Assembly: GCA_023458315.1 (NCBI GenBank)
Contig: JAEXAH010000037.1
Span: 1 to 61,780, forward strand
Direction of reading: 5' to 3'
Origin: Pseudomonadota bacterium
Lineage (GTDB): Bacteria; Pseudomonadota; Alphaproteobacteria; Rhodospirillales; Magnetospirillaceae
DNA length: 61,780 nt
Position 1 is the stretch's first letter. Each line of letters opens with the position of its first letter. Below, one piece after another: positions 58,776 to 61,780 of this stretch. Position numbers and translations under genes: made by a program. The notes beneath the pieces were generated by a model. It worked only from the letters and a program-made list of their open reading frames with translations, made no database searches and had not been told where the DNA came from.

Positions 58776-59944
58776 TGGCTCACCTCGGAAAGGGTCCGGG
58801 TCAGGATGGCGAGGGCTTCCTCGATCTCCTGTTCCCGGATGATCAGCGGCGGCAGCAGCCGCAGCACGTTGTCGCCGGCGCCGACGGTCAGCAGACCGTT
58901 GGCCAGCAGCTTGGCCTGAAGCTCGGTATTGGGCATCCGGCACTTGAGGCCGATCATCATGCCCATGCCGCGCACCTGTTCGATGGCGGCGGGAAAGCGT
59001 TCCGGCAAATCGGCCAGCCTGGAGCGCAGCACGCCGCCCCAATGGGCGACCTCGTCCATGAAGCCGGGGGCCAGCATGACGTCCAGCACCGCGTCGGCGG
59101 CGGCCATGGCCAGCGGATTGCCGCCGAAGGTCGAGCCGTGGGCACCGGCGGTCATGCCGCGCGCCGCCTTTTCGGTCGCCAGACAGGCGCCGACCGGGAA
59201 ACCGCCGCCCAGGCCCTTGGCGGCGGCCATGATGTCGGGGGCGGCGCCGGTGTGTTCATAGGCGAACAGCGCACCGGTGCGGCCCATGCCGGTCTGCACC
59301 TCGTCATAGATCAACAACAGGCCGAATTCGTCGGCGGTGGCGCGCAGACGCTTCAGGTAATCGGGCTCGCCGACGAAGATGCCGCCTTCGCCCTGCACCG
59401 GCTCCACCAGGATGGCGGCGGTCTGCGGGCCGATGGCCGCGCGCAGGGCGTTGAGGTTGCCATAGGGCACGTGCACGAAGCCGGGCATGGAGGGATCGAA
59501 GCCCTTCATGTGCTTTTCCTGGCCGCCCGCCGCCACGGTCGCCAGGGTGCGGCCATGGAAGGCGCCGTTGGCGCAGATGATCTCGAACCGGCCCTTGTCG
59601 CCACCCTCGTAATGGTACTTGCGTGCCATCTTGATGGCGCACTCGTTGGCCTCGGCGCCCGAGTTGCAGAAGAACACGGTGTCGGCGAAGGTGTGCTCGA
59701 CCAGTTTGGCCGCCACCTTCTCCTGCCCGGCGACCCGGTACAGGTTCGAGGTATGCCACAGCTTGGCCGCCTGCTCTTGCAGGGCCTTGACCAGATGCGG
59801 GTGGCAATGGCCCAGCGACGTCACCGCGACACCGGCGCCGAAATCCAGGAATCGTCGCCCGTCGGTGGACCACAGATAAGCACCCTCGCCCCGCTCGAAA
59901 GCGACATCGGCACGCGCATAAGTGGGCATCACGACAGGAAACAC
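58772..59944 (-). CDS. argD: Acetylornithine aminotransferase
   Basis: A 390-residue PLP enzyme of arginine synthesis (class III aminotransferase). Features: GAGVAVTSLGHCHPHLVKAL, NSGAEANECAIKMARKY, LIYDEVQTGMGRTG with the PLP-binding Asp, and the PLP Lys in MAAAKGLGGGFPVGA. The start is GTG at 59944 with a GGGGAGG site 7 bases before it; the in-frame ATG at 59929 is an alternative. It heads argD-argF-hslO under the promoter at 60029-60057. Confidence 0.95.
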   Translation of the reverse strand: MFPVVMPTYARADVAFERGEGAYLWSTDGRRFLDFGAGVAVTSLGHCHPHLVKALQEQAAKLWHTSNLYRVAGQEKVAAKLVEHTFADTVFFCNSGAEANECAIKMARKYHYEGGDKGRFEIICANGAFHGRTLATVAAGGQEKHMKGFDPSMPGFVHVPYGNLNALRAAIGPQTAAILVEPVQGEGGIFVGEPDYLKRLRATADEFGLLLIYDEVQTGMGRTGALFAYEHTGAAPDIMAAAKGLGGGFPVGACLATEKAARGMTAGAHGSTFGGNPLAMAAADAVLDVMLAPGFMDEVAHWGGVLRSRLADLPERFPAAIEQVRGMGMMIGLKCRMPNTELQAKLLANGLLTVGAGDNVLRLLPPLIIREQEIEEALAILTRTLSEVSQ

Positions 59945-60028
59945 TTCAACACCTCCCCAACTGCAACGGCGGGAGCCCTCGTCCCCAGTGGACGATCAGG
60001 ACCTGCCTGCATGAAAAGGAAAGGCGCG

Positions 60029-60057
60029 ACTATCCCCGGAAAAGACCGCAAAGTCAA
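60029..60057 (-). promoter_or_regulatory. argD: Sigma70 promoter of argD-argF-hslO
   Basis: On the minus strand TTGACT (60052-60057) and GATAGT (60029-60034) are separated by exactly 17 bases, about 85 bases upstream of the argD start. This is among the best promoter matches in the window. Confidence 0.7.
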
Positions 60058-60083
60058 CCTTTTGGCGGAAATATCATGTTCCC

Positions 60084-60175
60084 GCCCGATCTCGATGACG
60101 TCCACGTCGAGATCGGGCTAGGCCCAAGGGGCCGCGCCGCCCCTGCGGCGGGAGCCAAGGGTTTCGGAGAAACCC
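60084..60175. repeat. Hairpin-rich non-coding segment
   Basis: Successive inverted repeats: GCCCGATCTCGA / TCGAGATCGGGC (60084-60118, 11-base loop), a CCGC/GCGG GC hairpin, and GGGTTTC / GAAACCC (60159-60175). It lies between the ABC-2 permease stop and the arg promoter and looks like a dispersed intergenic repeat rather than a simple terminator, since no T-run follows. Confidence 0.6.
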
Positions 60176-60199
60176 GCCCGGCGCTTGAGGGCAGATTGA

Positions 60200-61012
60200 T
60201 CAAGGCCGCAATTTGTAGCCGGTCGCCAGCATGCGCCAGGTGACGAACAGCAGGACCGCGTCGGCCAGCGCCACCAATCCCAGCCCCAGGCCCAGCGAGC
60301 CGTCGGCGTGGCCGATGAAGCCGTAGCGGAAGCCGTCGATCATATGGAAGAACGGATTGGCCAGCGCCAAAGCGTGCCAGCCATCGGGCAGACGGTCGAT
60401 GGAATAGAAGGTGCCGGACAGGAAGGACAGCGGGGTGACGATGAAATTGGTGACGGCCGCCATATGATCGAACTTGTCGGCCCAGATGCCGCCGATCATG
60501 CCCAGCAGCGACAGCATCAGCGACCCCGCTACCGCGTGGAACACGATATACAGCGGTGCGTGGATGTGGATGCGCACGAACAGCGCCATGGCCAGCGTCA
60601 CCGCCACCCCGACCACCAGCCCGCGCGCCACGCCGCCCAGGGCCACCGCCAGGGTCTGTTCCCCCGCCGACAACGGCGGCATCAGCATGTCGACGATGTT
60701 GCCCTGCACCTTGGCGATGATGATGGAGGACGAGGTGTTGGCGAAGGCGTTCTGCACCATGGCCATCATCACCAGGCCCGGCACCAGGAATTCCACGAAC
60801 GGCACGCCGCCCACATCCGCCGCCACCCGGCCCAGCGCCAGGGCGAACACCGCCAGGAACAACAGCGTCGTCACCACCGGCGCCAGGATGGTCTGGAAAT
60901 AGACCTTGAGGAAGCGGCGGATTTCCTTGGACAACAGGGTCCAGAAGCCCAGCCAGTTGACGGCGCCATAGGTGCGGGGCTGGGGCGGCAGGATGGTGAC
61001 GGGTTCGGACAT
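60200..61012 (-). CDS. ABC-2-type transporter permease (YadH-like)
   Basis: A 270-residue inner-membrane permease with six predicted helices. The ABC-2 features are LLSKEIRRFLKVYFQTILAP, EFLVPGLVMMAMVQNAFANTSSS, GNIVDMLMPPLSAGE and the NPFFHMIDGFRYGFIGH end. It has no ATPase gene beside it; the ATPase at 19331-20278 is of the right type (YadG-like). The substrate is unknown. Confidence 0.9.
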   Translation of the reverse strand: MSEPVTILPPQPRTYGAVNWLGFWTLLSKEIRRFLKVYFQTILAPVVTTLLFLAVFALALGRVAADVGGVPFVEFLVPGLVMMAMVQNAFANTSSSIIIAKVQGNIVDMLMPPLSAGEQTLAVALGGVARGLVVGVAVTLAMALFVRIHIHAPLYIVFHAVAGSLMLSLLGMIGGIWADKFDHMAAVTNFIVTPLSFLSGTFYSIDRLPDGWHALALANPFFHMIDGFRYGFIGHADGSLGLGLGLVALADAVLLFVTWRMLATGYKLRP

Positions 61013-61046
61013 GACGCACTCGATATATTCGGTTTAAGCTTCCGGC

Positions 61047-61586
61047 ATGACCAAGGTACCCGCCAAGATCACGCCATCCTATCTGGAAAACGCCGCGCTT
61101 CATTATTTGGAACGCTTCGCCTCGTCCAGCGCCAATCTGCGGCGCGTGCTGATGCGCAAGGTGGCCCGTTCCGTCGCCCATTGGGGCGGCGAAAGCCAGG
61201 ACCATATTGCCCAGGTGGATGCGACCCTGGCCAAGCTGGCGCGGCTGGGCTACCTCGACGATGCCGCCTATGCGGAAAGCAAGGTGCGCGCCTTGCACCG
61301 CTCCGGCAAGGGCACCCGCACCATCCGCGCCACCCTGGCCGCCAAGGGCGTAGGCGGCGAACATGCCGCTGCCGCCCTTGATGCCTTGGCCGAGGACGTG
61401 GCCGAGCCCGATCTGGCCGCCGCCATCCGCCTGGCCCGCAAGCGCCGTCTCGGCCCCTTCCGCCTCGATGGCCGTGCCGAACTGCGCAACAAGGATCTGG
61501 CCGCCCTGGCCCGCGCCGGGTTCGATTTCGATACCTGCCGCCGTGTTATCGACGCAGAAAGTGTGGAAGAGTTGGAAACCGAATAA
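61047..61586 (+). CDS. recX: Regulatory protein RecX
   Basis: A 179-residue protein that modulates RecA filaments. The tandem three-helix repeats of RecX are visible (LHYLERFASSSANLRRVLMRKV, LARLGYLDDAAYAESKVRALHRSGKG). Sequence from about 95 to 130 (RATLAAKGVGGEHAAAALDAL) is also typical. Length fits alphaproteobacterial RecX. It is not next to recA here. It is divergent from the permease gene with a 34-base gap. Confidence 0.9.
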   Translation: MTKVPAKITPSYLENAALHYLERFASSSANLRRVLMRKVARSVAHWGGESQDHIAQVDATLAKLARLGYLDDAAYAESKVRALHRSGKGTRTIRATLAAKGVGGEHAAAALDALAEDVAEPDLAAAIRLARKRRLGPFRLDGRAELRNKDLAALARAGFDFDTCRRVIDAESVEELETE

Positions 61587-61601
61587 CGGAACCAGAAAAG
61601 C

Positions 61602-61634
61602 AAAAACGCCGCAGGCGAAGCCTGCGGCGTTTTT
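61602..61634. terminator. Bidirectional intrinsic terminator between recX and 5S rRNA
   Basis: A 15-bp perfect stem AAAAACGCCGCAGGC / GCCTGCGGCGTTTTT with a 3-base loop gives a T-run on each strand. It serves the convergent recX gene and the rRNA operon. Confidence 0.92.
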
Positions 61635-61667
61635 GGTGTCGTGTTTAGGTTTCACGTTTCCTTGGAA

Positions 61668-61780
61668 GACCAGGCAGCGACCTACTCTCCCGTGCCTTAA
61701 GACACAGTACCATTGGCGCTGGGGGTTTTCACGGCCGAGTTCGGGATGGGATCGGGTGCAGGCCCCCCGCTATGACCACC
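61668..61780 (-). rRNA. rrf: 5S ribosomal RNA, 5' end cut by the window edge
   Basis: Read on the minus strand the sequence has the conserved 5S elements CCCGATCCCATCCCGAACTC, GCGCCAATGGTACTGTGTC and GGGAGAGTAGGTCGC. A few bases of the 5' end are missing at the right edge; the 3' end at about 61668 is estimated from the terminal helix. A 16S-23S-5S operon must therefore lie to the right. Confidence 0.95.

Noticed and set aside
60054..61655. A 533-codon minus-strand frame running through the permease, recX and the rRNA terminator
   Set aside because: It crosses two real genes and an intrinsic terminator, and reads the hairpin repeats as protein.
61668..61780. tRNA genes near the rRNA end
   Set aside because: No cloverleaf or T-loop motif was seen between recX and the 5S gene, nor elsewhere in the window by eye; a tRNA-finding program would be needed to exclude them fully.

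Overview
The window looks like chromosomal core sequence from a GC-rich alphaproteobacterium of the Rhodospirillales, most likely Magnetospirillum or a close relative. The evidence is the mdh-sucCDAB operon order, the sdhCDAB set, a DUF3035 (BamF-type) lipoprotein, the ileS-lspA-bamF-M16-M16 order, a bacteriohemerythrin, a CtrA-type box and the gene families throughout. The genus is an inference from gene content. Almost everything is coding. High GC leaves long spurious frames opposite most genes, and these were left out. No prophage, transposase, CRISPR array or tRNA was seen.

Layout. 1-6.5 kb (minus): TCA-cycle operon mdh-sucC-sucD-sucA-sucB, with sucB cut by the window edge. 6.8-11.6 kb (minus): ftsY, mtaB, dapF, a coiled-coil protein and a DHH phosphoesterase. 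11.7-12.4 kb: a repeat-containing lipoprotein on plus. 12.5-15.8 kb (minus): sdhCDAB with a good upstream promoter. 16.3-17.2 kb (plus): a zinc-ribbon protein and a bacteriohemerythrin. 17.2-20.3 kb (minus): an ABC ATPase, a hydrolase lipoprotein and two paralogous secreted proteins. 20.3-24.1 kb (plus): a CHCC zinc-finger protein, polA and two small proteins. 24.1-31.9 kb (minus): ribF-ileS-lspA-bamF and two M16 peptidase-family proteins, concerned with envelope maturation. 32-36.2 kb: prfC, a small ribbon-helix-helix-like protein, and a MASE3 histidine kinase with its response regulator. 36.3-37.6 kb: two small envelope proteins and a MaoC hydratase.

37.6-44.8 kb (minus) is the most interesting block. 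It is a tightly packed operon running from a GAF/PP2C/anti-sigma-kinase-like fusion through a STAS protein to an Mla/MCE lipid transporter (MlaE, MlaF, MlaD and a PqiC-like lipoprotein), then an RNA methyltransferase and a DedA protein. It suggests phospho-control of lipid transport, because the STAS protein sits where MlaB would. A palindromic element is inserted in frame in the PqiC-like signal peptide.

44.9-53.4 kb: a glycine-zipper lipoprotein, pmbA with odd repeats of its 3' end, an M23 peptidase, a chemoreceptor, a tandem PPK2 enzyme, a 34-residue membrane protein, and ubiD with an apparent single-base frameshift. 53.5-61.8 kb: an HD-GYP protein with a large insertion, two membrane proteins, a lipoprotein, argD-argF-hslO with a clear promoter, an ABC-2 permease (possible partner of the ATPase at 19-20 kb), recX, and a 5S rRNA that marks the end of an rRNA operon entering from the right.

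Many genes overlap by the ATGA or TAATG type, so operons are compact. Several intrinsic terminators share a GC-rich hairpin design.
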